Origin: Salinilacustrithrix sp034522155
GTDB taxonomy: Bacteria > Actinomycetota > Acidimicrobiia > Acidimicrobiales > Salinilacustritrichaceae
Direction of reading: 5' to 3'
DNA length: 64,000 bases
Assembly: GCA_034522155.1 (NCBI GenBank)
Contig: JAXHLP010000010.1
Location: forward strand, 1-64,000
Shown here: piece by piece, positions 43,386-51,908 of the stretch
Numbering within the stretch: position 1 is the stretch's first letter
How the letters are laid out: each line of letters begins with the position of its first letter
The notes under the pieces: generated by a model
The model's database searches: none
What the model was told of the DNA's origin: nothing
The model's input: only the letters and a program-made list of their open reading frames with translations
Made by a program: the position numbers and the translations under genes

Positions 43386-44054
43386 TCAGCTCGGTGACGA
43401 CTGGGCCAGTTCGTCGACGAACCAGTCCCGCGCGGCCTCGGCCACCGCGGTGAGCGCGCCCGGTTCCTCGAAGAGATGGCCTGCACCGGGGATCACCTCG
43501 AGGTGCGACCGGCACCGGAGCCGTTCCTGTGCGGTCCGGTTGAGCTCCAGAACGGTCTCGTCCTTCTCGCCGACCAGGAGCAGCGTGGGCGCCTCCACCT
43601 GCGGGAGGAGTTCGCCCGCCAGGTCGGGGCGTCCGCCCCGCGAGACCACGGCGAACACGTTGGACGGCGCCATGGCCGCGGCACCGAGCGCGGCACAGGC
43701 GCCCGTGCTGGCCCCGAAGAAGCCGGTGGGAAGCGCGGCCAGGCTCGGCTGGGCACGGGTCCAGTGCTCGACGTTGACGAGGCGGTCGGCGAGCAGACCG
43801 ACGTCGAACACGTTGGCGCGGTCCTGTGCTTCGTCGGCGGTCAGCAGGTCGAAGAGCAGCGTGGCGAACCCGGCCCGTTCCAGGACGTCGGCGACCTGTC
43901 GGTTGCGCGGGCTGTGCCGGCTGCTGCCGCTGCCATGGGCGAACACCACGAGACCGCGTGCGTCAGCGGGTACCGCCAGGAAGCCGGGCAGATCGACGGC
44001 ACCGGCGTTCACCACCACGTCGTCGGCGACGACATCGGGCTGATCGTTGCTCAT
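43386..44054 (-). CDS. dienelactone-hydrolase-type alpha/beta hydrolase
   Basis: 222 residues. LVVFAHGSGSSRHSPRNRQVA carries the oxyanion region; nucleophile elbow GFFGASTGACAAL; acid in LLLVGEKDETVLELN; His in IPGAGHLFEEPG. This subgroup also occurs fused to or beside phosphoribosyltransferases in mycobacterial dormancy loci. It is the last gene of a four-gene operon read from box B1 (94-aa protein, PNPOx, USP, this gene). Confidence 0.88.
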   Translation of the reverse strand: MSNDQPDVVADDVVVNAGAVDLPGFLAVPADARGLVVFAHGSGSSRHSPRNRQVADVLERAGFATLLFDLLTADEAQDRANVFDVGLLADRLVNVEHWTRAQPSLAALPTGFFGASTGACAALGAAAMAPSNVFAVVSRGGRPDLAGELLPQVEAPTLLLVGEKDETVLELNRTAQERLRCRSHLEVIPGAGHLFEEPGALTAVAEAARDWFVDELAQSSPS

Positions 44055-44110
44055 CAGTCATCTCCACAGAAGGGGAATCCCACGCGCCAGAACCGGGGCG
44101 CCGGGAACGA

Positions 44111-44548
44111 TCAGGCGTCCGGCGCGGGAACCACCACGACGGGACAGGACGCGTGGTTGACGACCTGGTTGCTGACGCTGCCGAGCAGCAGCCCGATGAA
44201 CCCGCCGTGGCCGCGGCTGCCGACGACGAGCAGGTCGGCGCCGTCGGCCGCGTCCAGCAGCACCTGCGACGCCGAGCCCCGACCCAGGTAGGCCTTGATC
44301 TCCACGTCCGGGTTCGCTTCTCGAACCGGTCCGACGATGGAGTCGAGGTGCTCGCGGTAGGACGCCTCGAACTGTTCGATGTCGATGGCGACCATCGCGG
44401 GCACGGTGCCACCCGTGACCGGCTCGTGCCAGGCCATGACGACCTCGACGGCGGCGGGCCCGTCACGGTGCCGCACCTCGTCGATCGCCCAGTTGAGCGC
44501 GGCGGTTCCGTTCTCTGATCCGTCGACGCCGACGACGATTCGTCCCAT
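44111..44548 (-). CDS. universal stress protein
   Basis: 145 residues, one UspA domain. IVVGVDGSENGTAALNWAI at the start and the ATP-binding loop VVGSRGHGGFIGLLLGSVS near the end, followed by CPVVVVP, so it is of the ATP-binding type. Family members are hallmark DosR-regulon genes in mycobacteria. Third gene of the B1 operon. Confidence 0.93.
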   Translation of the reverse strand: MGRIVVGVDGSENGTAALNWAIDEVRHRDGPAAVEVVMAWHEPVTGGTVPAMVAIDIEQFEASYREHLDSIVGPVREANPDVEIKAYLGRGSASQVLLDAADGADLLVVGSRGHGGFIGLLLGSVSNQVVNHASCPVVVVPAPDA

Positions 44549-44599
44549 ACTTGTGCTCCTCTTCCTGCTCGAGATCAGCTCGGGCTCAGTGTGACGCGC

Positions 44600-45055
44600 T
44601 CATCCGCCGTCAGCGAACAGGCCATCGTCCTCGCCGGACAGCGGGATGCTCCGGCCGGTGAGCCAGTGCGTCTGGACGCGGATCACGTGGTCCCGTTCGC
44701 CCGGTGCCCACGTCCGCACGAGCCGGTCGGCGAGTCGGTCCCGTTCGACCGGTTCGGTCACCTCGAGGACTCGGCCGTGGACGAGCACGCTCGTCCCTGA
44801 CTCGAAGAGCTCGTCGGCCTCGTCGACCTCGAAGGCCACCAGCGACCCACGGAGCGCGGCGCCGAGCTTCGAGCCCGGCGAGGTGCGGAACACGACCGAC
44901 TCGTCGTCGATGACGTAGTTCACGGGATACACGAGCGGTCGGTGGTGACGGACGAACGCGATGCGGCCCAGGTGGTGGTGCTCGAGGAACTCCCAACAGG
45001 CCTCCTCGTCCATCCGGACGAGGCCCTGGGCATCGTACTGCGCTTCCGACGTCAT
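44600..45055 (-). CDS. pyridoxamine 5'-phosphate oxidase family protein
   Basis: 151 residues. The split-barrel flavin fold shows CWEFLEHHHLGRIAFVRHHRPLVYPVNYVI, then SPGSKLGAALRGSLVAFEVDEAD and SGTSVLVHGRVLEV. Binds FMN or F420; similar to the PNPOx-like Rv0080 class of mycobacterial dormancy genes. Second gene of the B1 operon, 15 bp after the 94-residue gene. Confidence 0.9.
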   Translation of the reverse strand: MTSEAQYDAQGLVRMDEEACWEFLEHHHLGRIAFVRHHRPLVYPVNYVIDDESVVFRTSPGSKLGAALRGSLVAFEVDEADELFESGTSVLVHGRVLEVTEPVERDRLADRLVRTWAPGERDHVIRVQTHWLTGRSIPLSGEDDGLFADGG

Positions 45056-45070
45056 CGCCGCCCTCTCGCG

Positions 45071-45355
45071 TCAACCCGAGGAGCGGACCCGGTTGCCGAC
45101 GTCACGCATGGTGGCCTCGACGGCGTCGACGAAGGACCGGGCCATCTCACGGGCATCGCCGCGGACAGCCTCGTCCTCGTAGGCGTCCTCGATGGCATCG
45201 ACGGTCTCGTCGATGACGGCGCTCAGCCGGTCGAGCCCGACCTTCTCGCGCACATCCTCGTCCGAGAGCTCCTCCTCGGCATGGAGCTTGAGCTTGAGGC
45301 AGAGGGCGGAGAGGTGGTCGGCCACCTCTCCCCAGGCGTTACGGGTGTCAGTCAT
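45071..45355 (-). CDS. small acidic helical protein, first gene of B1 operon
   Basis: 94 residues from the ATG at 45355. Acidic and all-helical (AWGEVADHLSALCLKLKLHAEEEL, then LDRLSAVIDETVDAIEDAYEDEAV). It resembles small actinobacterial proteins of unknown function found near stress genes. Box B1 ends 35 bp upstream, so it is the promoter-proximal gene of the operon. Confidence 0.8.
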   Translation of the reverse strand: MTDTRNAWGEVADHLSALCLKLKLHAEEELSDEDVREKVGLDRLSAVIDETVDAIEDAYEDEAVRGDAREMARSFVDAVEATMRDVGNRVRSSG

Positions 45356-45390
45356 GGGTCCACCATGGCGCAGCGACCGGCCCGCCCGAA

Positions 45391-45405
45391 AGGGTCCTTG
45401 GTCCC
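45391..45405 (-). promoter_or_regulatory. DosR-like box B1
   Basis: Minus strand GGGACCAAGGACCCT, flanked by TTC on the left, an excellent match to the DosR consensus TTSGGGACTWWAGTCCCSAA. It lies 36 bp upstream of the 94-residue gene that begins the four-gene operon. Confidence 0.75.
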
Positions 45406-45417
45406 GAACCCCGTCGA

Positions 45418-46140
45418 TCAGCTGACCACGACGGGAACGGCGCTGAACTCGCCCGGGTCGGTCTCCAGCCCGGTCCCGCCCCGCACCAGCAGCGTGACGA
45501 CGTCGCCCGAGGACACCGACGACACCTCGAGCGTCACCAGGTAGGGCTCGGAGTCGGCCATGGCGCCTCCCCGGGTCACCACCTCGTCCAGCACGGTCGA
45601 CGCGTCGCCCATGGGGAACGCCTGTACCACCACCGTTCCCTCGAAGCCCCTTGCCACGCCCTCGACCGACACCGGGCCGGGGGCCATCACCGAGCCCGTC
45701 TCCGGCTCGTCGATCGTCACGTTGTCGTTGGCCGCGCCGATGACGAACCATGCGTCGTCCGGACCCAGCTGGCGGAGGAAGAGCACGGAGCGGACGACCG
45801 GCGTGGACGCGTCGCCCTCGCCTGGTGAGCGCACCTCGATCTCGCCGCTGCGGCTGTCGCCCTGCATGAAGTCGCCCAGGGTCGCGGGGACGCCCAACGC
45901 CTGCTCCACGAAGTCGGCGGCCGCGTCCTCCGGCGTGTCGAACACGACGTCGGCGGCGGGCCAGATGGCGGGCTGTTCCAGGCTGACCGGCTCGGTCGTC
46001 GTGCTCTCTGACGCGGTCGTCGTGGTCGTCGTGGTCGTGGTCGCCAGGGTCGTCGTGGTCGCGGCATCGTCGTCGTCGCCGCAGCCGGCGACGAGCAGGG
46101 CGAGCGCGACCAGCGCGCCCGCAATTCGAGTGCGTGTCAT
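45418..46140 (-). CDS. Gmad2-domain lipoprotein
   Basis: 240 residues. Signal and lipobox LALLVAGC, GDDDDAATTTT, then a long Thr linker to residue ~50. The C-terminal ~90 residues (VMAPGPVSVEGVARGFEGTVVVQAF) are a Gmad2/immunoglobulin-like domain of spore-germination and cell-wall proteins. Extracellular, membrane-anchored. Its first ~27 codons recur at 49.9 kb in a chimeric ORF. Two DosR-like sites lie upstream. Confidence 0.85.
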   Translation of the reverse strand: MTRTRIAGALVALALLVAGCGDDDDAATTTTLATTTTTTTTTASESTTTEPVSLEQPAIWPAADVVFDTPEDAAADFVEQALGVPATLGDFMQGDSRSGEIEVRSPGEGDASTPVVRSVLFLRQLGPDDAWFVIGAANDNVTIDEPETGSVMAPGPVSVEGVARGFEGTVVVQAFPMGDASTVLDEVVTRGGAMADSEPYLVTLEVSSVSSGDVVTLLVRGGTGLETDPGEFSAVPVVVS

Positions 46141-46148
46141 GGCTGCGA

Positions 46149-46163
46149 TTGGACCATGGTCCC
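46149..46163 (-). promoter_or_regulatory. secondary DosR-like box B2'
   Basis: Minus strand GGGACCATGGTCCAA, with a perfect GGACCATGGTCC core, 9 bp before the lipoprotein ATG and 12 bp from box B2. Weaker at the last C; tandem boxes are common in the mycobacterial regulon. Confidence 0.45.
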
Positions 46164-46175
46164 CGCGCCGGGTGA

Positions 46176-46190
46176 AGGGCCGAAGGTCCC
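46176..46190 (-). promoter_or_regulatory. DosR-like box B2
   Basis: Minus strand GGGACCTTCGGCCCT, 36 bp upstream of the lipoprotein ATG, the same spacing as B1 to its gene. Confidence 0.75.
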
Positions 46191-46226
46191 GAGCGGGTCC
46201 GAACGAGCGAGCGCCGACGCCCTCGC

Positions 46227-47054
46227 TCACCGGACGACGGCGAGTGGGCGCCGGCAGTGCTCCGCGAGGTTGAGCGCCACGCTTCCCAGGCGGGGGAGGC
46301 GATCGGTGCCGCGTCGGCGCGTTCCCACGACCATCAGACCGGCGTCGACACGATCGGCGACCCGCGGGAGCTCGCGCCGCGCGGTGTCGTGGGCGAACAC
46401 CTCACGGTGCCGCACGCCAGCGTCCCGGAGCGGCTGGCACCACTCGTGGTGGAACCGCTCGCGGAGGCGCGTGCTGGCGGCCGCGACGGCTTCGGAACCG
46501 ACGGCGTGCACGCCGACGATCTCCGCGTCGAGTTCGTGGGCGAGGTCGATCGCCCAGAGGAGCGCCCGCTGCGCGTGCGTTGTCCCGTCGACGCCGACCA
46601 GGATCCGCTCCGGTACGGTCACCGGTGCCCCACCGGGGACGACGACCACCGGTCGTGTGCTCTGACGAAGACACTGCCGGCTGACCGAACCCAGCAGGTG
46701 ACCACGGATCGCGCCCAGTCCCCGTGCCCCGACGACGATCGTCGACGCATCCCGCGTCGCCGCTTCACCGAGTATCTCCTCGGACGTGTCTCCCGAGGCG
46801 ATGACGACGTCGACCGCATCGGACGCGCCGTCGAGCGCCTCGTCCGACAGCTCGCGCAGCCACGCAGTCCGGTCGGCGTCGGAGCTGGCCCGGCTCGTGT
46901 CCTGGCTCGGCGGCGGCTTCGTTGTCGGGGCGGCTTCCACGTTGACCACGGCGACCTGCTGGTCGGTGGCCGCCGCGAACGGCAGGGCCCAGCGGAGCGC
47001 GTCGAGTGACCCGGCCGAACCATCGACGCCGACCACGATCACTCCTCGGTCCAT
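46227..47054 (-). CDS. tandem-domain universal stress protein
   Basis: 275 residues from the ATG at 47054 (AGGAG upstream; a GTG at 47072 is possible). Two UspA domains: VIVVGVDGSAGSLDALRWAL with VVGARGLGAIRGHLLGSVS, and ILVGVDGTTHAQRALLWAI with VVGTRRRGTDRLPRLGSVA. Both keep the ATP loop pattern. This is the two-domain type typical of DosR regulons (Rv2623-like). Begins 21 bp after the P-type ATPase gene, so it shares box B3. Confidence 0.92.
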   Translation of the reverse strand: MDRGVIVVGVDGSAGSLDALRWALPFAAATDQQVAVVNVEAAPTTKPPPSQDTSRASSDADRTAWLRELSDEALDGASDAVDVVIASGDTSEEILGEAATRDASTIVVGARGLGAIRGHLLGSVSRQCLRQSTRPVVVVPGGAPVTVPERILVGVDGTTHAQRALLWAIDLAHELDAEIVGVHAVGSEAVAAASTRLRERFHHEWCQPLRDAGVRHREVFAHDTARRELPRVADRVDAGLMVVGTRRRGTDRLPRLGSVALNLAEHCRRPLAVVR

Positions 47055-47075
47055 GTCTTCTTCTCCTACCACGCG

Positions 47076-49721
47076 TCAGGTCCGTGGCCGTCGGAGGGCC
47101 TTGTGGAGCTCCATGGCGACCAGGATGCTGGCCGCGACCACGACGATCCGAACCCAGTCAGCCGGATCGATCGGTTCGACCCGGAGCACGAACTGGGTGG
47201 GCGGCAGGTAGAGCGCAACGACGTGGATGCTGATTGCCGCGGCGGTCGCCAGCAAGAGGAAGCGGTTGGAGAAGGGGCTCCGTCGGAACACCGACTCGGT
47301 CTCGGAGCGGGCGTTGCCGGCTTGGAACACCTGGAACACGACCATCGTGGTCAAGGCGAGGGTCTGCGCCTGGACCAACGAGCCGGTGGCGTCGAGCTCC
47401 CACCGGAACATGACGAGCACGCCCGCTCCCATCACCAGCCCGCCGAGGACGACCCGCTCCCAGAGGCGCCGGTCGAGGACCCCGCCTCCGGGCCGGCGGG
47501 GCGGACGGCGCAGCACGCCCTTCTCGGCCGGTTCGAAGGCGAGGGCCACGTCCTGGAGGCCGTTGGTCACCAGGTTGAGCCACAGGAGCTGGGCGGGGAG
47601 GAGGATGAGGGGCCACTGGAGCCAGACCGCGACGAGGATGGCAGTGACCTCGGCGGCACCGGTGGAGACCAGGAAGAACGTGACCTTGCGAATGTTGTCG
47701 AAGGTCACACGGCCCTCCTCGACGGCCGCGGTGATCGACACGAAGTTGTCGTCGGCCAGCACCATCTCCGATGCCTCGCGGGCGACGTCGGTCCCCTTGT
47801 CCCCCATGGAGATGCCGATCTCGGCCGCCTTCAGGGCGGGGGCGTCGTTGACGCCGTCCCCGGTGACCGCCACGACCTCACCTCGGGCCTGGAGGGCACG
47901 GACGATGCGCAGCTTGTCCGCCGGCGACACACGTGCGTACACCGAGACCCGGTCGACGAGCGCGGCCAGCCCGTCGTCGTCGAGCCCCTCGAGGTCGGCG
48001 CCGGTGGCAACGCCGCCGTCGGTTCGGATGCCGATCTGGTCGGCGATGGCCCGGGCGGTGTCCACATGGTCACCCGTGATCATGACGACTCTGATCCCGG
48101 CGGTCTGACAGGCACCGATAGCCTCCTGCACGCCGGGCCGAGCCGGATCGATCATGGCCTGCAACCCGACGAGGACGAGCTCATCGGGCTCGTCGATCTG
48201 CGCAGGGTCGTCGAGTGGCTCGGCCAGAGCCCGGTGGGCGAAGGCGAGCACCCGCTGGCCTTGCGCTGCGAGTTCGCGTGCGGCACCCGCAGCCGCCGCC
48301 TCGTCGAGGGCGACCGGCCCGTCGTCGGAGAGCATCTCGGTGCACATCGCCAGGACACGTTCGGGCGCGCCCTTGACGAAGACGACGTGTTGGCTGTGTC
48401 GACGGCGGATGCTGGCCGAGTACTGCTGGGCCGATTCGAACGGGATCTCGGCGAAGGTCGGATACGCGGTGCGGACATCGCCCGGCTCCAGCCCAGCGGT
48501 GAGCGCTGCGTACAGCAACGCCACCTCAGTCGGATCGCCGGTGGCCGTGAGCTCGTCACCACTCCAGTAGAGGTCGGCCTCGTTGGTGAGCGCACCAGCG
48601 AGCAGCGTCATGTGCAGCGCGGGGTCGTCGTCGATGACGGCAGGCTCGTCCCCCTCGAAGAGCTCGCCGCTGGGAACCCCGCCGGCAAGGCGGTAGCGGT
48701 GTCCCGGGGTCCAGATCTCCTGCACGGTCATGCGGTTCTCGGTCAGGGTCCCGGTCTTGTCCGAACCGATGACCGTGGTGCTTCCCAGGGTCTCGACAGC
48801 AGGCAGTCGCCTGACGATGGCGTTCCGGCGGGCCATGCGACGCACACCGATCGCGAGGGTGATCGTGACCGCCACCGGCAGACCCTCCGGAACCGCGGAC
48901 ACAGCGAGCGCGACGGCGATGAGGAACATATCCCCGACCGACTCACCCAGAAGCACGCCGCTCGCGAAGGCGACGGCGGCAGCAGCCGCGACCGCCAGCC
49001 CGATGATCCTGGCGAAGTGTTCCATGCGCTGCTGCAGCGGTGTCGCCGACACCTCCTCGGCGCGCATCAGACCCGCGATGGCACCGAGCTCGGTGGAGGA
49101 GCCGGTGGCCACGACCACACCCCTGCCCCTCCCCGCGGTGACCGTGCTGCCGGTGTAGGCCATGCAGGACCGGTCCGACAGCGGGGACTCCTCCTCCACC
49201 GCGTCGACGTGCTTGCCCACCGACACCGACTCGCCGGTCAGCAGCGACTCGTCGACCGCCAGCGCGTTCGCCGACACCAGCCGCAGGTCGGACGGCACCC
49301 TCGCGCCGGACTCGAGGAGCACCACATCACCGGGCACCAGTTCGCGGCTGTCGATCTCGAGGTCACGGCCGTCCCGGATCACTCGCGCATGGGGGACGAC
49401 CAACTGCATCAAGGCACGGACCGCTCCCTCGGCCTTGCGCTCCTGGGTGAACCCGATCACGGCGTTCAGGGCCAGCACCGCACCGATCACCGACGCATCC
49501 AGGTGCTCGCCCAGCGCCACCGTGACCACCAACGCCACCAGCAGGATGAAGATGAGCGGACTCCTGAACTGGCGGAGGAACACGATCCAGACCGGCGCCG
49601 GGGGCTCCTCCTCCAGCTGGTCTGACGCCGTAGCCGCTCGAGGCGGGCAGCGGCCTGCTGCTCGGTCAGGCCGTTGTCCATCGGTCTCGAGCCGCCGTTC
49701 GACTTCGGGCACAGCCAGCAC
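47076..49721 (-). CDS. P-type cation ATPase (CtpF/P2-like)
   Basis: 881 residues from a GTG at 49721. LTGES (161-165), PEGLPV (278-283), phosphorylation site GSDKTGTLT with D321, KGAPERVL, GDGVNDAPALKAAEIG and ~10 membrane helices are intact, as in Ca/Mn-type pumps such as mycobacterial CtpF, a DosR-regulon member. Residues 15-33 are unlike the family: three one-base shifts within ~75 bases replace the expected helix and then restore the frame. Co-directional with the USP gene 21 bp downstream. Confidence 0.92.
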   Translation of the reverse strand: MLAVPEVERRLETDGQRPDRAAGRCPPRAATASDQLEEEPPAPVWIVFLRQFRSPLIFILLVALVVTVALGEHLDASVIGAVLALNAVIGFTQERKAEGAVRALMQLVVPHARVIRDGRDLEIDSRELVPGDVVLLESGARVPSDLRLVSANALAVDESLLTGESVSVGKHVDAVEEESPLSDRSCMAYTGSTVTAGRGRGVVVATGSSTELGAIAGLMRAEEVSATPLQQRMEHFARIIGLAVAAAAAVAFASGVLLGESVGDMFLIAVALAVSAVPEGLPVAVTITLAIGVRRMARRNAIVRRLPAVETLGSTTVIGSDKTGTLTENRMTVQEIWTPGHRYRLAGGVPSGELFEGDEPAVIDDDPALHMTLLAGALTNEADLYWSGDELTATGDPTEVALLYAALTAGLEPGDVRTAYPTFAEIPFESAQQYSASIRRRHSQHVVFVKGAPERVLAMCTEMLSDDGPVALDEAAAAGAARELAAQGQRVLAFAHRALAEPLDDPAQIDEPDELVLVGLQAMIDPARPGVQEAIGACQTAGIRVVMITGDHVDTARAIADQIGIRTDGGVATGADLEGLDDDGLAALVDRVSVYARVSPADKLRIVRALQARGEVVAVTGDGVNDAPALKAAEIGISMGDKGTDVAREASEMVLADDNFVSITAAVEEGRVTFDNIRKVTFFLVSTGAAEVTAILVAVWLQWPLILLPAQLLWLNLVTNGLQDVALAFEPAEKGVLRRPPRRPGGGVLDRRLWERVVLGGLVMGAGVLVMFRWELDATGSLVQAQTLALTTMVVFQVFQAGNARSETESVFRRSPFSNRFLLLATAAAISIHVVALYLPPTQFVLRVEPIDPADWVRIVVVAASILVAMELHKALRRPRT

Positions 49722-49787
49722 GTGCCAGTCCGGAGCGACCGAGCGCGTCCCGGCCGAATCGGTGTCAGCAGGTGTCGTGATCCCACT

Positions 49788-49982
49788 TCATTCTGGGCAG
49801 TCGAGCATCCAGACGCCGATCTGCCTAGGGCCGATGGCCCCGATCCTGCACGCTGACCGACGACGGCGGCTCGGGACTGGCGCGGAGCCAGGCGAGAAGG
49901 TCGTCGTGGTCGCGGCATCGTCGTCGTCGCCGCAGCCGGCCACGAGCAGGGCGAGCGCGCCGGCGATTCGGGTGGACCTCAT
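49788..49982 (-). pseudogene. chimeric 64-residue ORF: lipoprotein signal fused to nuclease-gene tail
   Basis: The first ~27 codons (MRSTRIAGALALLVAGCGDD...) duplicate the start of the Gmad2 lipoprotein gene (46140 leftwards). From about 49908 down to 49853 the DNA instead duplicates the 3' end of the beta-CASP gene (50649-50704), read out of frame. The ORF is open, has a lipobox and overlaps the thioredoxin stop by ATGA, so it could be translated. It also contains box B3. A recombination scar rather than a normal gene. Confidence 0.65.
49827..49841 (-). promoter_or_regulatory. DosR-like box B3
   Basis: Minus strand GGGGCCATCGGCCCT (one change, A to G, in the left half), 106 bp upstream of the P-type ATPase GTG. 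It lies inside the chimeric ORF. Confidence 0.55.
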
Positions 49983-50437
49983 GCATGCTCCTTGTTGGTT
50001 GGGTGGCCGCTCTGGGCGAGCGCTTCGTCGATCCATCGCCGCAGGTGGTCGGCGCCGGCGGCGCCGACCTGGCGACTGACGAGCCGACCATGGTCGAACA
50101 CGGCCAGGGCGGGGATCCCCTGGACCTCGAACCGGCGGGACAGACCGGGCGACGCGTCGACGTCGACCTTCGCGAGCTTCAGCCGGCCCGCGTACTCGGT
50201 CGCGAGCTCCTCCAGGATGGGGCCGACCATGCGGCACGGTCCGCACCACTCGGCCCAGAAATCCACGACGACCGGCATCGGGGCCCGCTCCACCACGGCC
50301 GTCCAGTCGGTGTCGGTGGCCTCGACGATCCAGGGCAGCGCCGCCTTGCAGGAGGCGCAGCGGGGCGTGCCACGCGCGTCGGCCGGCACCCGGTTCTTCG
50401 TCCTGCAGGCGGGACACGGTGTGATCGGTGTGCGCAT
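49979..50437 (-). CDS. trxC: thioredoxin 2 (zinc-ribbon thioredoxin)
   Basis: 152 residues from the ATG at 50437. N-terminal zinc ribbon with CPAC (8-11) and CASC (27-30), then a thioredoxin fold with active site WCGPC (64-68) and GIPALAVFDHG (cis-Pro). TrxC-type proteins reduce disulfides under oxidative stress. Third gene of the HPF-nuclease-Trx series from box B4; 100 bp separate it from the nuclease gene. Confidence 0.93.
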   Translation of the reverse strand: MRTPITPCPACRTKNRVPADARGTPRCASCKAALPWIVEATDTDWTAVVERAPMPVVVDFWAEWCGPCRMVGPILEELATEYAGRLKLAKVDVDASPGLSRRFEVQGIPALAVFDHGRLVSRQVGAAGADHLRRWIDEALAQSGHPTNKEHA

Positions 50438-50537
50438 ATCTGTCTCCCTGGTCAACTGGCGAGCGAGCCCGTACGGGCCAGGTGGTCGCTGAACCGGTCC
50501 CGAGCGGTCGAAGGCTGGCAATCGGCGTGTATCACCG

Positions 50538-51893
50538 TCAGAACGTGACCGTCGCGCCGAAGGCGGGGACGTCGGCCGGCCAGCCGAGCTCGTGTTCGAC
50601 CCGGCGACGCAACGCATCGGCGGCACCGGCCTCGCCGTGGACCACGCTGACCGACGACGGCGGCTGGGGGCTGGCGCGGAGCCAGGCGAGGAGGTCATCG
50701 CTGTCGCCGTGGGCCGACAGCGTGTCGAGGGTGACGACGTCGGCGCGAACGGGCACGTCCTCGCCGAACACCCGCAAGGAGCGAGCGCCGTTCAGCAGCG
50801 ACTCGCCGCGCGTGCCGGCCGCCTGGAAGCCGGCGAGCAGGATCGTGCTGTTGCGGTCGGGCGCGACCTCGAAGAGGTGGTGGAGCACGCGCCCGCCGCT
50901 CAGCATCCCGCTGGCGGCGAGGACCACCAGCGGGCCCCGACGGGCGGTGAGACGCTTGGAGTCCTCGACGGACCGGACGAGCTCCGCGCTCGCGCAGAGC
51001 TCGTCGATCTCGGCCCTGGTCAGCCGGTGGTCACTGTCCGATTCCACGAACAGCTCGGTGACGTCGACCGCCATCGGGCTGTTCAGGAACGTCGGGACCT
51101 CGGGGATCCTCCCCTCCTTGCGGAGCTGGGCCAGCAGGTGGAGCACGGTCTGAGCCCGGCCGACGGCGAACACGGGGATGAGCACGGTCCCGCCGCGAGC
51201 CGCCGTCTCGGTCACGACCTCGGCGAGAACGTCCCGTGGGTCCTCATCGGAGTGGTACCGGTTCCCATAGGTCGACTCCACCACGATGTGGTCGGCGGCG
51301 AGCGGTGCTGCCGGCGGGTGCATCACCCAGTCGTCGCGACGTCCGAGATCACCGCTGACGAGGACCGAGCGCGCCCCGTCGGACACGCGCACCGACGCGG
51401 CCCCGAGGATGTGGCCCGACGGGCTGAAGCGTGCCTCCACCCCGGGACCGGCATCGACGACGTCGTCCCAGTCGTGGGGTTCGAGGCGACCGATCGCGAC
51501 CTCCGCGTCCTCCGTGGTGTACAACGGCAGCGCCGGGTGATGCTTCGACGATCCCCGCTTGTTGGCATAACGGGCGTCCTCCTCGTGGATGTGGGCGCTG
51601 TCCAACAGCATGATCTCGGCCAGCGCAGCGGTCGACCGGGTGCAGTGGATCGGGCCGTCGAACCCGTCCCGCACGAAACGCGGCAGGTAGCCGCTGTGGT
51701 CGATGTGCGCGTGGGTCAACACGACGGCATCGACGGACGGCGGATCCACCGGGAAGGGCTCCCAGTTCTGGCGGCGCAGGCGCTTGACGCCCTGGAACAG
51801 CCCGCAGTCGACGAGTACCCGCGACGAGCCGGTCTCGACCAGGAATCGCGAGCCGGTCACCGTCTCCGCCGCGCCCAGGAACGTCACGTGCAT
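50538..51893 (-). CDS. metallo-beta-lactamase/beta-CASP RNA-processing family protein
   Basis: 451 residues from the ATG at 51893. THAHIDHSGYLP (the HxHxDH metal site), HILGAASVRVSDG, GDLGRRDDWVMHPP, the beta-CASP domain with GTVLIPVFAVGRAQTVL, then ASGMLSGGRVLHHL and the final LSAHGDSDDLLAWL. This is the CPSF/YSH1-like bacterial beta-CASP group that cleaves RNA. Begins 15 bp after the hibernation-factor gene, implying joint control of RNA decay and ribosome storage. Confidence 0.9.
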   Translation of the reverse strand: MHVTFLGAAETVTGSRFLVETGSSRVLVDCGLFQGVKRLRRQNWEPFPVDPPSVDAVVLTHAHIDHSGYLPRFVRDGFDGPIHCTRSTAALAEIMLLDSAHIHEEDARYANKRGSSKHHPALPLYTTEDAEVAIGRLEPHDWDDVVDAGPGVEARFSPSGHILGAASVRVSDGARSVLVSGDLGRRDDWVMHPPAAPLAADHIVVESTYGNRYHSDEDPRDVLAEVVTETAARGGTVLIPVFAVGRAQTVLHLLAQLRKEGRIPEVPTFLNSPMAVDVTELFVESDSDHRLTRAEIDELCASAELVRSVEDSKRLTARRGPLVVLAASGMLSGGRVLHHLFEVAPDRNSTILLAGFQAAGTRGESLLNGARSLRVFGEDVPVRADVVTLDTLSAHGDSDDLLAWLRASPQPPSSVSVVHGEAGAADALRRRVEHELGWPADVPAFGATVTF

Positions 51894-51908
51894 CGAGCGG
51901 CCCCGCAC

